From: Pseudonocardia halophobica
Lineage (GTDB): Bacteria; Actinomycetota; Actinomycetes; Mycobacteriales; Pseudonocardiaceae
Length of the DNA: 64,000 nucleotides
NCBI RefSeq assembly: GCF_027922425.1
Contig: NZ_BSFQ01000014.1
Location: 96,118 to 160,117, forward strand
Direction: 5' to 3'
Below are positions 7,713 to 15,925 of this stretch, piece after piece (position 1 is the first letter of the stretch; each line of letters begins with the position of its first letter). A program made the translations under genes and the position numbers. The notes under the pieces are model-generated. The model ran no database searches, was not told the origin of the DNA, and worked only from the letters and a program-made list of their open reading frames with translations.

Positions 7713-8578
7713 GCCCGGCTCCCTTCCCGTGCTCCTGCCCGCAACCGGGCGTCGACCGGCCCGGTGTCCCACGCGCCCGCCCCGCCCGACGGTCGCACCG
7801 TGCTGACCGCCGCCGCCCCGCCGTCGACGGAGACGACCTCGGCCGTGAGGTACGACGCCCCGTCGCCGAGCAGGAAGGCCACCACCGACGCGATCTCCTC
7901 GGGCGTGCCCGGCCGGCGCAGCGGTGTGGTCGCCGCCCGGCGGGCCATGTCCCCTCCCCCGCCCGGCCCGTCGCCGGAGGCCGCGAACAGCGCGGTCGGC
8001 ACGATCCCGGGCGCGACGGCGTTGACGCGGACCCCGAGCGGGCCGCCGTAGACCGCGGCCCCGCGCAGCAGGCCCAGCACGCCGTGCTTCGACGCCTGGT
8101 AGGCCAGCAGGTCGTCGCTGCCGCGCAGCGACGCGATGGACGCCGTCAGCACGATCGCGCCGCCCGAGCCCTGTGCCTCGAACCGACGGAACGCCGCGCG
8201 GAGGCCGAGGAACGTGCCGCGCAGGTTCACGGCCACCACCCGGTCGAAGTCCTCGACCGTGAGATCGGGGAGCCGGACCAGCGGCCCCGGGATGCCCGCG
8301 TTGAGGTGGTACCGGTCGATCCTGCCGAACGCCTCGACACCCGCGGCGACGGCCGCGTCGACGTCGGCCTCGCTCGCGACGTCACCGGGCACGCACACGG
8401 CCGCACCGGGCAGCCCGGCCGCGACCTTCTCGAGTCCCGCGGCGTCGAGGTCGGTGAGCACGAGCCGCGCCCCGCGCTCGGCCAGCATCCGCGCACTCGC
8501 CGCGCCGAGGGCGCCCGCGGCGCCGGTGACCAGCACGACCGCGTCGGCGAGGCCGTCGCCCGTGAGGGTGGCGGTCAT
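7709..8578 (-). CDS. Short-chain dehydrogenase/reductase
   Basis: 289 residues of a classical SDR. Cofactor motif TGAAGALG (18-25), an acidic residue after strand 2 (TDLD, favouring NAD), HLNAG (91-95), and the active site S147, Y160, K164 (YQASK). The C terminus is about 30 residues longer than usual (ending near GAREGSRA), with no recognised motif. It overlaps the metallo-hydrolase and the dehydrogenase by 4 bases each. It probably oxidises an alcohol intermediate of the cluster. Confidence 0.88.
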   Translation of the reverse strand: MTATLTGDGLADAVVLVTGAAGALGAASARMLAERGARLVLTDLDAAGLEKVAAGLPGAAVCVPGDVASEADVDAAVAAGVEAFGRIDRYHLNAGIPGPLVRLPDLTVEDFDRVVAVNLRGTFLGLRAAFRRFEAQGSGGAIVLTASIASLRGSDDLLAYQASKHGVLGLLRGAAVYGGPLGVRVNAVAPGIVPTALFAASGDGPGGGGDMARRAATTPLRRPGTPEEIASVVAFLLGDGASYLTAEVVSVDGGAAAVSTVRPSGGAGAWDTGPVDARLRAGAREGSRA

Positions 8579-9390
8579 GCCGTGCCCTCCCCCGGTGCGA
8601 CCCGGACGACCAGATCGGCGAGCTCCGGGGCCAGCCCGGGCACGCGGCCCGGGAACCGTTCCGGGACCGCGGCGTCGTGCCCGGCGACCAGCACCCGGCC
8701 GGGATCCTCGGTCATCTCCCGGAGCAGGTCGAAGCCCCGGTACATGTCCGCGAGGTCGGCCACGACGAAGAACGGCCGGTCGCGCTCGAGCTCCTCGTAG
8801 AGGTGGAGCGCGTCCGCGGCGAGCACGACGGCGCCCCCGGTCGTCGCGACCTGCGCGACCAGCTGCCCCGGCGTGTGGCCGCCGACCACCACCAGCTCGA
8901 ACCCCGGTGCCAGGTCGAGCGTGTCCTCGACGAGCCGGACCCGCCCGTCGGCGGCGGCCTTGGCGAGCAGGCCCAGCTCGTCGGGCTCGGTGGAGTGGGC
9001 GAACTGCAGCCGGCCGGCGTACGGGCCGGTCCAGAACTCCAGCTCGCGGCGGGCGAGCACGATCTCGGCCTCCGGGAACTGGTCGAGGTTGCCGATGTGG
9101 TCGTAGTGGGCGTGGGTCACCACGAGCCGGTCGACGGTCGAGGGGTCGATCCCCAGGCCGCGCAGCGCCTCCACCGGGTCCACGAGCATCGTCCGGCGCC
9201 GGCGGGCCCCGGCCGCGGCGCCGAAGCCGCAGTCGACCACGGTCGTCCGCCCGCCGCCGCGGACGACCCAGAAGAAGTAGTCCATCGGCATCTCGGCGTC
9301 GGGCTCGCCGTAGACGTGGTGGTTGAGGAAGATCTCCGACCGGCGCGTGGTGCGGGTCCCGTAGCGCACCGCGAGGACCTCGTGGGCCAT
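8575..9390 (-). CDS. Metallo-beta-lactamase fold hydrolase (lactonase-like)
   Basis: 271 residues from the ATG at 9390. The dinuclear metal motif HAHYDHIG is at 93-100, a further histidine lies in VGGHTPGQ, the bridging aspartate in AADALH and the last histidine in AGHDAAV. The layout, with FLNHHVYGEP near the N terminus, is like N-acyl-homoserine lactonases of the AttM/AiiA type, so ring-opening of a lactone is the best guess. This fits an operon with lactone-related CMD proteins. The start shares a TGATG junction with the MFS gene. Confidence 0.85.
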   Translation of the reverse strand: MAHEVLAVRYGTRTTRRSEIFLNHHVYGEPDAEMPMDYFFWVVRGGGRTTVVDCGFGAAAGARRRRTMLVDPVEALRGLGIDPSTVDRLVVTHAHYDHIGNLDQFPEAEIVLARRELEFWTGPYAGRLQFAHSTEPDELGLLAKAAADGRVRLVEDTLDLAPGFELVVVGGHTPGQLVAQVATTGGAVVLAADALHLYEELERDRPFFVVADLADMYRGFDLLREMTEDPGRVLVAGHDAAVPERFPGRVPGLAPELADLVVRVAPGEGTA

Positions 9391-10754
9391 CACGCCGCCT
9401 TCGTGAAGTCGACGTCCTTCGTCTCCGGGCCCGCCGCGGCGCCCACCGCCCCGAGGACCCCGCCGATCCCCAGCAGCAGCGCCGCGGCGACGGCCGCCGA
9501 CACGACCTGGTTCAGCCCCGCGTAGAAGAAGGCGTAGAAGGACGGGATGATCACCGACGCGCTGAAGCCGAGGCCGAACGCCGACGCCCGGACGTCGGTG
9601 TGGAAGCGCTCGTTGATGTAGGGCAGGACCACGCCCCACGGCGCCGTGACCAGCACGGAGAACACGCAGACGAGGAGCACGATCGCGCCGTACGACAGGT
9701 GGGTCCCGTTCATCAGCAGCGCCATCAGCGTCGACCCGCCCACCGCGATGAGCACGCCGAGGACGACGAAGAACCTCCGGCGGCCGATCCGCTGGGCGAT
9801 CACGCCGGAGCCGATGTAGCTGACGACCAGGCAGGCGTAGGCGATCAGCAGCGCCGTGGTGAGCTGGCTCCCGCTGAGCTTCAGCACCGTGTGCAGCACG
9901 GTGGTCGGCAGGAACAGCGTGACCATGTTCTGGGTCAGCCAGAACCCGGTCATCATCGCGAAGACCTGCAGGAAGCTGCGGCCGCTGGGACCGGTGAAGA
10001 GGTTCTTCAGCGGCGCGGACTTCTTCTCCGACGCCTCCCAGATCTCGGACTCCGAGACGTAGCGCACGTAGTACAGCACCAGCACGCCGGCCAGGAGCGC
10101 GCCGAGGACGAACGGGATGCGCCAGCCCCACACCGCGTAGGGCGAGTCCGGCCCGGCCAGCGGGAAGAGCGCGAACGACGCCATCCCGACGAGGTTGATC
10201 ACGATGTAGGCCAGCGGGAAGGCGGCGAGGATGACCCCGCCCAGCAGGCCGCGCTTGTGCTTCGGCGCGTACTCCATCGCCAGCGGCAGCGCGCCCGTGT
10301 ACCCGCCGCCGAGGCAGATCCCGTCGAGGAAGCGCAGCAGGATCAGCAGCCAGTAGGAGGCGATCCCGATCGTGGCGTAGCCCGGGACGAAGGCGATGAG
10401 CAACGTGATCACCCCGAACCCGCCGACCGAGGTGATGGTGGCCCGGCGGCGACCCACCCGGTCCGCCAGCCCGCCGAAGATCGCCGCCCCGATCGGCCGG
10501 CCGATGAGGGTCGTGGCGAACACGAGCGAGGTCAGGATCGCGGAGAGACCCGCGGTCATGCCCGCCGGCTGGAAGTAGATCAGGGCCGGGGTGAGGATCA
10601 CCGTCGGCAGGTAGATGTCGAACATGTCGACGAACTCGGCGAAGAACGCCCCGCGGGTCGCCGACCGGCGCTTCGCCGCCCGCTCCGGCGTCTCGACCTC
10701 GCCGGGGTATCCGGTCGGCACGGCCTTGCCCACCGTCTTGTCACTGCCCGTCAT
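9390..10754 (-). CDS. MFS transporter, aromatic acid/metabolite:H+ symporter type
   Basis: 454 residues with 12 hydrophobic helices. The N-terminal half has DMFDIYLPTVILTPAL in helix 1, the loop motif GGLADRVGRRRA between helices 2 and 3, and a central loop rich in lysine. These are hallmarks of the sialate/aromatic acid:proton symporter branch of the major facilitator family. It is the first gene of the leftward operon and probably imports the substrate. The promoter region upstream holds a perfect 21-bp palindromic operator. Confidence 0.88.
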   Translation of the reverse strand: MTGSDKTVGKAVPTGYPGEVETPERAAKRRSATRGAFFAEFVDMFDIYLPTVILTPALIYFQPAGMTAGLSAILTSLVFATTLIGRPIGAAIFGGLADRVGRRRATITSVGGFGVITLLIAFVPGYATIGIASYWLLILLRFLDGICLGGGYTGALPLAMEYAPKHKRGLLGGVILAAFPLAYIVINLVGMASFALFPLAGPDSPYAVWGWRIPFVLGALLAGVLVLYYVRYVSESEIWEASEKKSAPLKNLFTGPSGRSFLQVFAMMTGFWLTQNMVTLFLPTTVLHTVLKLSGSQLTTALLIAYACLVVSYIGSGVIAQRIGRRRFFVVLGVLIAVGGSTLMALLMNGTHLSYGAIVLLVCVFSVLVTAPWGVVLPYINERFHTDVRASAFGLGFSASVIIPSFYAFFYAGLNQVVSAAVAAALLLGIGGVLGAVGAAAGPETKDVDFTKAA

Positions 10755-10798
10755 CGCGCAGTCCCATCTCGTCGCACCGCTGTGGTCGGCACTTCCTG

Positions 10799-10819
10799 AT
10801 TGTCAGTTCGTCTGACAAT
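10799..10819. promoter_or_regulatory. Palindromic operator ATTGTCAG-N5-CTGACAAT
   Basis: A perfect 8-bp inverted repeat with a 5-base spacer lies 45 bases upstream of the MFS start in the divergent promoter region. Its size and form suit a GntR (FCD) dimer; the GntR gene at 3536 is the likely partner. A weaker second copy with the same spacing lies at 10906-10926. Confidence 0.6.
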
Positions 10820-10905
10820 CTCTGGCCGGACCGTAGCCGCACTCCTGCGGCGCAGTCAACGGCTGCTCGTCTGATCCGGCCGATTGCGAGGAGCGGGTTC
10901 CCTCG

Positions 10906-10926
10906 ATTGTCAGACGGACTTGCGAT
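10906..10926. promoter_or_regulatory. Second, imperfect copy of the ATTGTCAG operator, over the hydrolase start
   Basis: ATTGTCAG, five bases, then CTTGCGAT: the left half is identical to the site at 10799 and the right half keeps five of eight bases. It covers the TTG start at 10907 of the rightward hydrolase, so binding there could block its transcription or translation start. Confidence 0.45.
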
Positions 10927-12196
10927 CCGCCGCGTGACTCTTCTCCGCGACGACGACGTCGCCCGCGCCCTCGACCCCACCCTCCTGCGCGGGCTGCCGC
11001 CCTGCCACCCGTGGTCGGCACTCCTCGAGATCGGCGACCGCCGGATCGGCGTGCGAGTCCGCGACGGGGCGCTCGCGGTCACCGAGGGCGACGACGTCAA
11101 CGCCAGCTGGGACTTCTCCTTCGCCGTCACGGCCGAGGAGTGGGAGCAGTTCTGCGCCTCGCCGCCGCGGGGGATGACCTCGGCGCAGGCGCTCGTCGCG
11201 ACCGGTGGGGCGGAGCGGGTGCGGGGCAGCCGGGAGGTCTGGGCGCGCGCCGCGCCCGCCCTCGACCGGATTGTCGACGCCCTGCGGGACAGCGCCCGGT
11301 CGGCGACCCCGCGGCGCCCGGACCCTCGCCCGCCCCGGCCGGGGTTGAGCCCGATCGAGGGGCGCTACCTGCACGTCGAGGTGGAGGGTGAGCTGCAGCG
11401 CATCCACGTCGAGTCCGCGGGCTCGGGCGTGCCGCTGCTCTGCCTGCACACCGCCGGTGCCGACTCCCGGCAGTTCCGGTACCTGCTCGAGGACCCGGAC
11501 CTCACGGCGCAGTTCCGCGTGGTCGCGTTCGACATGCCCTGGCACGGGCGCTCGGATCCGCCCGCGGACTGGCGCAGCCGCCGCTACGCGCTCACGACGC
11601 GGACCTACGCGGCGACGATCCTCGCCGTGGCCGACGCGCTGGAACTGGACGAGCCGGTGCTGCTCGGCTGCTCGATGGGCGGGGCGATCGCGCTCTACCT
11701 CGCGAGCACGTGCGGCGAGCGGTGGCGGGCGGTGTGCGCCCTCGAAGGCGGGCTCGGCAAACCGGGGCGCTTCGTGGAGTGGACGAACCGCGCCGACGTC
11801 GACCACTCGGGGTTCCTGACCAGCTGGGTCGGCGGACTGATCGCGCCGGGCAGCCCGACGGGGCCGCGCGAGCAGACGCTGTGGGGCTACGCCCAGTCCG
11901 GCCCGGGCGTCTACCAGGGCGACACGTACTTCTACTCGCGCGACCTGCCGGAGCACGCCGCGGACCTCGGGCCGGCGGGGTGCCCCCTCTACGTGTTCAG
12001 CGGCGAGTACGACTACTCCGCGACCACCGAGATGAGCCGGGCCGCCGCGGAGCAGCTCGGCGGTGAGCTCGTCGTCATGCCCGGACGGGGGCACTTCCCC
12101 ATGTCCGAGGACCCGGAGGGGTTCGCCGACCACCTGCGCCCGGTGCTGGACCGGATCCTGGCCGGCGAACCCGCCCGGACCTCGTTCAGCGCTTGA
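10907..12196 (+). CDS. Two-domain protein: SCP2-like N-terminal region and alpha/beta hydrolase
   Basis: 429 residues from a TTG at 10907 (GTG at 10934 is the alternative; neither has a good ribosome site, so a leaderless mRNA is possible). Residues about 10-130 look like a sterol-carrier-protein-2-type fold (GDDVNASWDFSFAVTAEEWE). From about 150 there is an alpha/beta hydrolase with oxyanion loop CLHTAGADS, nucleophile GCSMGG (254-259, Ser256) and a late histidine in PGRGHFPMSEDP. It is divergent from the catabolic operon and shares its operator region, so it likely hydrolyses the same substrate. Its end overlaps the Usp gene by 11 bases. Confidence 0.8.
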   Translation: MSDGLAIRRVTLLRDDDVARALDPTLLRGLPPCHPWSALLEIGDRRIGVRVRDGALAVTEGDDVNASWDFSFAVTAEEWEQFCASPPRGMTSAQALVATGGAERVRGSREVWARAAPALDRIVDALRDSARSATPRRPDPRPPRPGLSPIEGRYLHVEVEGELQRIHVESAGSGVPLLCLHTAGADSRQFRYLLEDPDLTAQFRVVAFDMPWHGRSDPPADWRSRRYALTTRTYAATILAVADALELDEPVLLGCSMGGAIALYLASTCGERWRAVCALEGGLGKPGRFVEWTNRADVDHSGFLTSWVGGLIAPGSPTGPREQTLWGYAQSGPGVYQGDTYFYSRDLPEHAADLGPAGCPLYVFSGEYDYSATTEMSRAAAEQLGGELVVMPGRGHFPMSEDPEGFADHLRPVLDRILAGEPARTSFSA

Positions 12197-12536
12197 CGGC
12201 GAGCACCGGGACCTCGGCCTCCAGCAGCAGGCGCTGGGAGAGGCTGCCGAGGAGGGCCTTGCCGATCGGGGTGCGCTTCTTCATCCCGATCACGAGCAGG
12301 TCGACCTTGCCCTCGTACTCGTCGAGGGCGGCGAGCACGCAGTCGGCGAGGTCGGCGTGCCCGGTGCGCTCGCGGACCGTGATGGGCAGGTCGCTGGGCA
12401 TCCCGACGACGTCGAGCGGGTCGAGCGCGAGGTTCAGCACGAGCAGGTCCGTGTCCCGCAGCCGCGTCTCGTCGATCGCCGCCGAGAGGGCCGTCCGGCC
12501 CTCCGGCGAGTCGGGAACCGCCACCATCACCGTCAT
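12186..12536 (-). CDS. Universal stress protein (UspA family)
   Basis: 116 residues, a short single Usp domain. It starts with the first strand VMVAVPDSPEGRTAL and ends with GSLSQRLLLEAEVPVLAVKR, the standard Usp closing strand. The usual ATP-binding motif G-2x-G-9x-G(S/T) is partly kept (KALLGSLSQ), so nucleotide binding is uncertain. It is coupled to the sugar transporter by an ATGA overlap, an arrangement seen for Usp proteins that modulate transporters. Confidence 0.85.
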   Translation of the reverse strand: MTVMVAVPDSPEGRTALSAAIDETRLRDTDLLVLNLALDPLDVVGMPSDLPITVRERTGHADLADCVLAALDEYEGKVDLLVIGMKKRTPIGKALLGSLSQRLLLEAEVPVLAVKR

Positions 12537-13975
12537 CGCGTCACCTCCGCCGTCGCCGCCGGGTCGCCCGCCTGCTTGAACTCGCGCTCGAGCTGTTCCA
12601 GGGTCCGCCCCTTGGTCTCCGGCACGATCGCCTTCGCCACCAGCATGGCGCACACGCCGAGGCCGGCGAACAGGAAGAAGGTCGCGGAGATCCCGATGCC
12701 CGCCACCAGGATCGGGAACAGCAGGCCGACCAGGAAGTTCACGATCCACAGCATCAGCCCGCACACGCCCATGCCGAGGCCGCGCAGCTTGAGCGGGAAG
12801 ATCTCCGACAGCATCAGCCAGGTCACCGGGGAGATCGCGCCCTGCTGGAAGGCCAGGAAGGTCACCGTCAGCGCCAGGACGACGGACGCGCGGCCGACCC
12901 CCTCGGGCAGCACCAGCGAGAACACGCCGACGAGCAGCAGCGCCGAGAAGGTGCCGATCTGACCGACGATCAGCATGGGCCGGCGCGGCACCCGGCCGAG
13001 CAGCCAGATGCCGACGAACGTGGCCAGCACCGAGATCACGCCGTTGGCGATGTTCGCGATCAGCGCGCCGTCCCGGTCGAAGCCGGACTCGGTGAGGATC
13101 TGCGTGCCGTAGTACATGATCGAGTTCACGCCGGTGATCTGCTGCATGACGGCGATCGCCAGCCCGACGACCACGATGCGGCGGATCCACGGCACGGCGA
13201 GGTCGCGCCAGCCGGCGGTCTGCGCGGCCCGGTCCTCCTCGGCCAGCGCGCGCACCTCGGCGAGCTCGGCCTCCGCGCGCTTCGCGTCGCGCACCTGCTG
13301 CAGCACGGCGAGCGCCTCGCCGAACCGGCCGCGCGAGGCGAGCCAGCGCGGGCTCTCGGGCATCGCCAGCATGCCGACCCACAGCGCGACCGCGGGCAGC
13401 GTGGCGATCACGAGCATCCAGCGCCAGACTCCGCCGGCCTCGCCCCAGATGCCGCCGATCACGGCGTTGCAGATGAACGCGAGCAGCTGCCCGCTCACGA
13501 TCATGAGCTCGTTCTGCGTGACGAGGCGGCCGCGCCGCTCGGCGGGCGAGACCTCCGAGAGGTAGGCGATCACGGTGACGGACGCGCCGCCGACGGCGAG
13601 GCCGAGGATCACCCGGCCGAGCACCATCACGCCGACACCCGGGGCGAACGTGCAGATCAGGGTGCCGACGGCGAACAGCACCGCCAGCCAGAGGATCATC
13701 GTGCGGCGGCCGCGGCGGTCGGAGATGCGCCCGCCGAGGAAGGCGCCGAGGGCCGCGCCGAGGAGCAGGGAGCTCGTGACGACGCCCTCGGTGGCCGGGG
13801 TCAGGCCCAGGTCGTCCGTCATGTACGGCAGGGCGCCGTTGATCACGCCCGTGTCGTAGCCGAAGAGCAGGCCGCCGAAGGTGGCGACGACGGTGAGGAG
13901 CGTGAGCCGCCGGTTGTGCGGGCCGGGGGTCGGGGTCGTCGGGACCGCCGGCACCGCGTCGTGCGTGGGGGACAA
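12533..13975 (-). CDS. MFS sugar/cyclitol:H+ symporter (sugar porter family, IolT-like)
   Basis: About 480 residues from a TTG at 13975, chosen because GAAGGA lies at the right distance; longer frames upstream have no ribosome site. Twelve helices and sugar-porter signatures: GYDTGVINGALPYM after helix 1, GGRISDRRGRRTM between helices 2 and 3, ESPRWL before the middle loop and VPETKGRTLEQLE at the end. With iolH, iolG and iolE upstream on the same strand, myo-inositol or a related cyclitol is the likely cargo. Confidence 0.87.
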   Translation of the reverse strand: MSPTHDAVPAVPTTPTPGPHNRRLTLLTVVATFGGLLFGYDTGVINGALPYMTDDLGLTPATEGVVTSSLLLGAALGAFLGGRISDRRGRRTMILWLAVLFAVGTLICTFAPGVGVMVLGRVILGLAVGGASVTVIAYLSEVSPAERRGRLVTQNELMIVSGQLLAFICNAVIGGIWGEAGGVWRWMLVIATLPAVALWVGMLAMPESPRWLASRGRFGEALAVLQQVRDAKRAEAELAEVRALAEEDRAAQTAGWRDLAVPWIRRIVVVGLAIAVMQQITGVNSIMYYGTQILTESGFDRDGALIANIANGVISVLATFVGIWLLGRVPRRPMLIVGQIGTFSALLLVGVFSLVLPEGVGRASVVLALTVTFLAFQQGAISPVTWLMLSEIFPLKLRGLGMGVCGLMLWIVNFLVGLLFPILVAGIGISATFFLFAGLGVCAMLVAKAIVPETKGRTLEQLEREFKQAGDPAATAEVTR

Positions 13976-14000
13976 GGGGATCCTTCGCGAGGGGACGGTG

Positions 14001-14026
14001 CCGCGAGGGGCACCGGCCCCTCGCGG
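14001..14026 (-). terminator. Strong hairpin between iolH and the transporter gene
   Basis: A perfect 10-bp stem (CCGCGAGGGG / CCCCTCGCGG) with a 6-base loop sits in the 59-base gap inside the operon. It may be a partial terminator or an RNA-stability element that lowers transporter expression relative to the iol enzymes. No T run follows. Confidence 0.5.
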
Positions 14027-14034
14027 CCGGACGG

Positions 14035-14916
14035 TCAGACGTGGAGGCGGTCGGCGCCGAAGTGCTTCTCGATCAGGGCGGTGGCCTTCTCGCGCTGCCG
14101 CACGCTGATGCCCTCGGCGTCCTCCTCCCACCCGAACACGCAGGACGAGACGACGCCGTCGAACCCGACCGACGCGAGCGCGGCGAACACCGCGTCGAAG
14201 TCGACCTCCCCGCGGCCGATCTCCGCGTGCTGGTGCACCCGCGCGGTCGACCCGGGCGGGTTGACGATGTAGCGCAGCCCGTTCGACGCCGTGTGGTCCA
14301 GGGTGTCGGCCAGGTGCACGTAGGTGACCTTCTCCCCGGCCGCGGCGATGATCCCGGCCGGGTCGTTCCCCTGGTGGAAGGTGTGCGGGGTGCAGTACAG
14401 GAACGAGATCCAGTCCCGGTTCAGCCCCCGGACCATGTTCACCGCCGCGTGGCCGTCCTCGATGAAGTCGTCCGGGTGCGGCTCCAGCACCAGCTTCAGA
14501 CCCTCGCGCTCGAAGATCGGCAGCAGCTCGTCGAGCGAGCGCAGGAACTGGGCCTCGGCGAACTCCGCGCCCTCCGGGCGCCCGTTGAACTCGGAGTTCA
14601 TCGTGTCCACGCCGAGGTCGACGGTGATCTGGATGGCCCGCTTCCAGGCCCGCACCGCGGCCTGGCGCTCCTCCTCACCGGGGCCCGACCAGCGCAGCAC
14701 CGGCAGCACCGAGGCGATCCCCACCCCGGCGTCGGCGGCGCGCTTGCGCAGCTGGGCCACCGTGGCGTCGTCGACGCGCGGGTGCTGGAAGAACGGGACG
14801 AAGTCCGCCTTGGGCGAGAGCTCCATCCACCGGTAGCCCATCTTCGCCACGACGTCGGGCAGCTCCAGCACGGAGTGCGTCGCGTAGAACATCTGCGGGT
14901 CCAGCGCGAGCTTCAC
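14035..14916 (-). CDS. iolH: IolH-like sugar phosphate isomerase/epimerase (TIM barrel)
   Basis: 293 residues of the AP-endonuclease-2-like TIM barrel. The N terminus KLALDPQMFYATHSV, the LSPKADFVPFFQHPRV segment and the MNSEFNGRPE motif (about 107-116) are typical of actinobacterial IolH. The metal-site residues of the family are visible as E in MNSEFNGR, E/H in VLEPHPDDF and H in VHLADT. The exact reaction of IolH is not settled; it accompanies inositol catabolism. It overlaps iolG by 4 bases. Confidence 0.82.
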   Translation of the reverse strand: MKLALDPQMFYATHSVLELPDVVAKMGYRWMELSPKADFVPFFQHPRVDDATVAQLRKRAADAGVGIASVLPVLRWSGPGEEERQAAVRAWKRAIQITVDLGVDTMNSEFNGRPEGAEFAEAQFLRSLDELLPIFEREGLKLVLEPHPDDFIEDGHAAVNMVRGLNRDWISFLYCTPHTFHQGNDPAGIIAAAGEKVTYVHLADTLDHTASNGLRYIVNPPGSTARVHQHAEIGRGEVDFDAVFAALASVGFDGVVSSCVFGWEEDAEGISVRQREKATALIEKHFGADRLHV

Positions 14917-15911
14917 GGCCGCGCCTCCAGCTTCACCGCGACGCGCCCGCCGGTGCGGACCGCCTCGACGCCGGCCTCGCAGATCGCGGCGGCGGCGTAG
15001 CCGTCCCAGGCACCGGGGCCGTCGATCGTGCCGCGGCGGGCGGCGTCGACCCAGCGCTGCATCTGGGTGTCGTAGGCCTGCCCGAAGCGGACCACGAAGT
15101 CGGGGGCGATGGTGCCACCCCAGCGGCCGGCCTGCTTGACCACCAGGTTCTGGTCGAGCCCGATGGTCGCGCTGCCCTTCTCGGCGACGAGCTCGGTGCG
15201 GACCTCGTAGGCGACCTGCGTGCGCACGAAGCTCTCGACCGTCACCAGCCGGCCAGACTCGGTCTCGAACAGCACGAGCATCGGGTCGGAGACGCCCGCG
15301 GGCGCCGCCGACGTGGGCGTGCCGCGCAGCACGGTGACCGCCACGACCTCCTCGCCGAGCAGGAAGCGGGTGCAGTCCGCCTCGTGCACCACGGAGTCGG
15401 CCATGGCCATCTCCGAGTTGAAGGAGTCCGGCACGGCCGGGTTGCGGTGCGTGCAGTGCAGCATCAGCGGGGCGCCGACCGAGCCGCTCGTGATCAGCTC
15501 GCGCAGGGCGACGTACTCGGTGTCGAACCGGCGCATGAAGCCGACCTGGATCAGGTCGCGGCCGCTCTCGGCCTGCGCCTTCACGACCTCGTAGGACGAC
15601 GGGCCGTCCATGGTCAGCGGCTTCTCGCAGAGCACCGGGATGCCGCGCTCGAGGCAGGCCAGGACCTGCTTCTCGTGGGCGAAGCCGGGGCTGGCCAGCA
15701 CGACGGCGTCGACGTCGTCGGCCCCGATGGCCTCGAACGGGTCGGCGACGGTGCGGGCGCCGATCGGGCCGGCGACCTTCTCGGCCTGCTCGGCGGAGAA
15801 GTCGTTGACCACGGTCACGCGCGCGCCACGGACGCGGCGGGTGAGGCTGTCGACGTGGAAGGAACCCATCTTCCCCACGCCGACCACGGCGATACGCAGA
15901 TCGTCGGACAT
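14913..15911 (-). CDS. iolG: Inositol 2-dehydrogenase, Gfo/Idh/MocA family
   Basis: 332 residues. The Rossmann motif is VVGVGKMGSFH (10-19), followed by the family motif CEKPL (95-99, Lys97 catalytic) and the substrate part VGFMRRFDTEY with THRNPAVP and VVHEADCTRFLLGEE. These match myo-inositol 2-dehydrogenases of actinobacteria well; related inositol stereoisomers cannot be ruled out. The reaction makes 2-keto-myo-inositol (inosose) with NAD. It lies between iolE and iolH in one leftward operon. Confidence 0.85.
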   Translation of the reverse strand: MSDDLRIAVVGVGKMGSFHVDSLTRRVRGARVTVVNDFSAEQAEKVAGPIGARTVADPFEAIGADDVDAVVLASPGFAHEKQVLACLERGIPVLCEKPLTMDGPSSYEVVKAQAESGRDLIQVGFMRRFDTEYVALRELITSGSVGAPLMLHCTHRNPAVPDSFNSEMAMADSVVHEADCTRFLLGEEVVAVTVLRGTPTSAAPAGVSDPMLVLFETESGRLVTVESFVRTQVAYEVRTELVAEKGSATIGLDQNLVVKQAGRWGGTIAPDFVVRFGQAYDTQMQRWVDAARRGTIDGPGAWDGYAAAAICEAGVEAVRTGGRVAVKLEARP

Positions 15912-15925
15912 GTCTTCGCGTCCTC

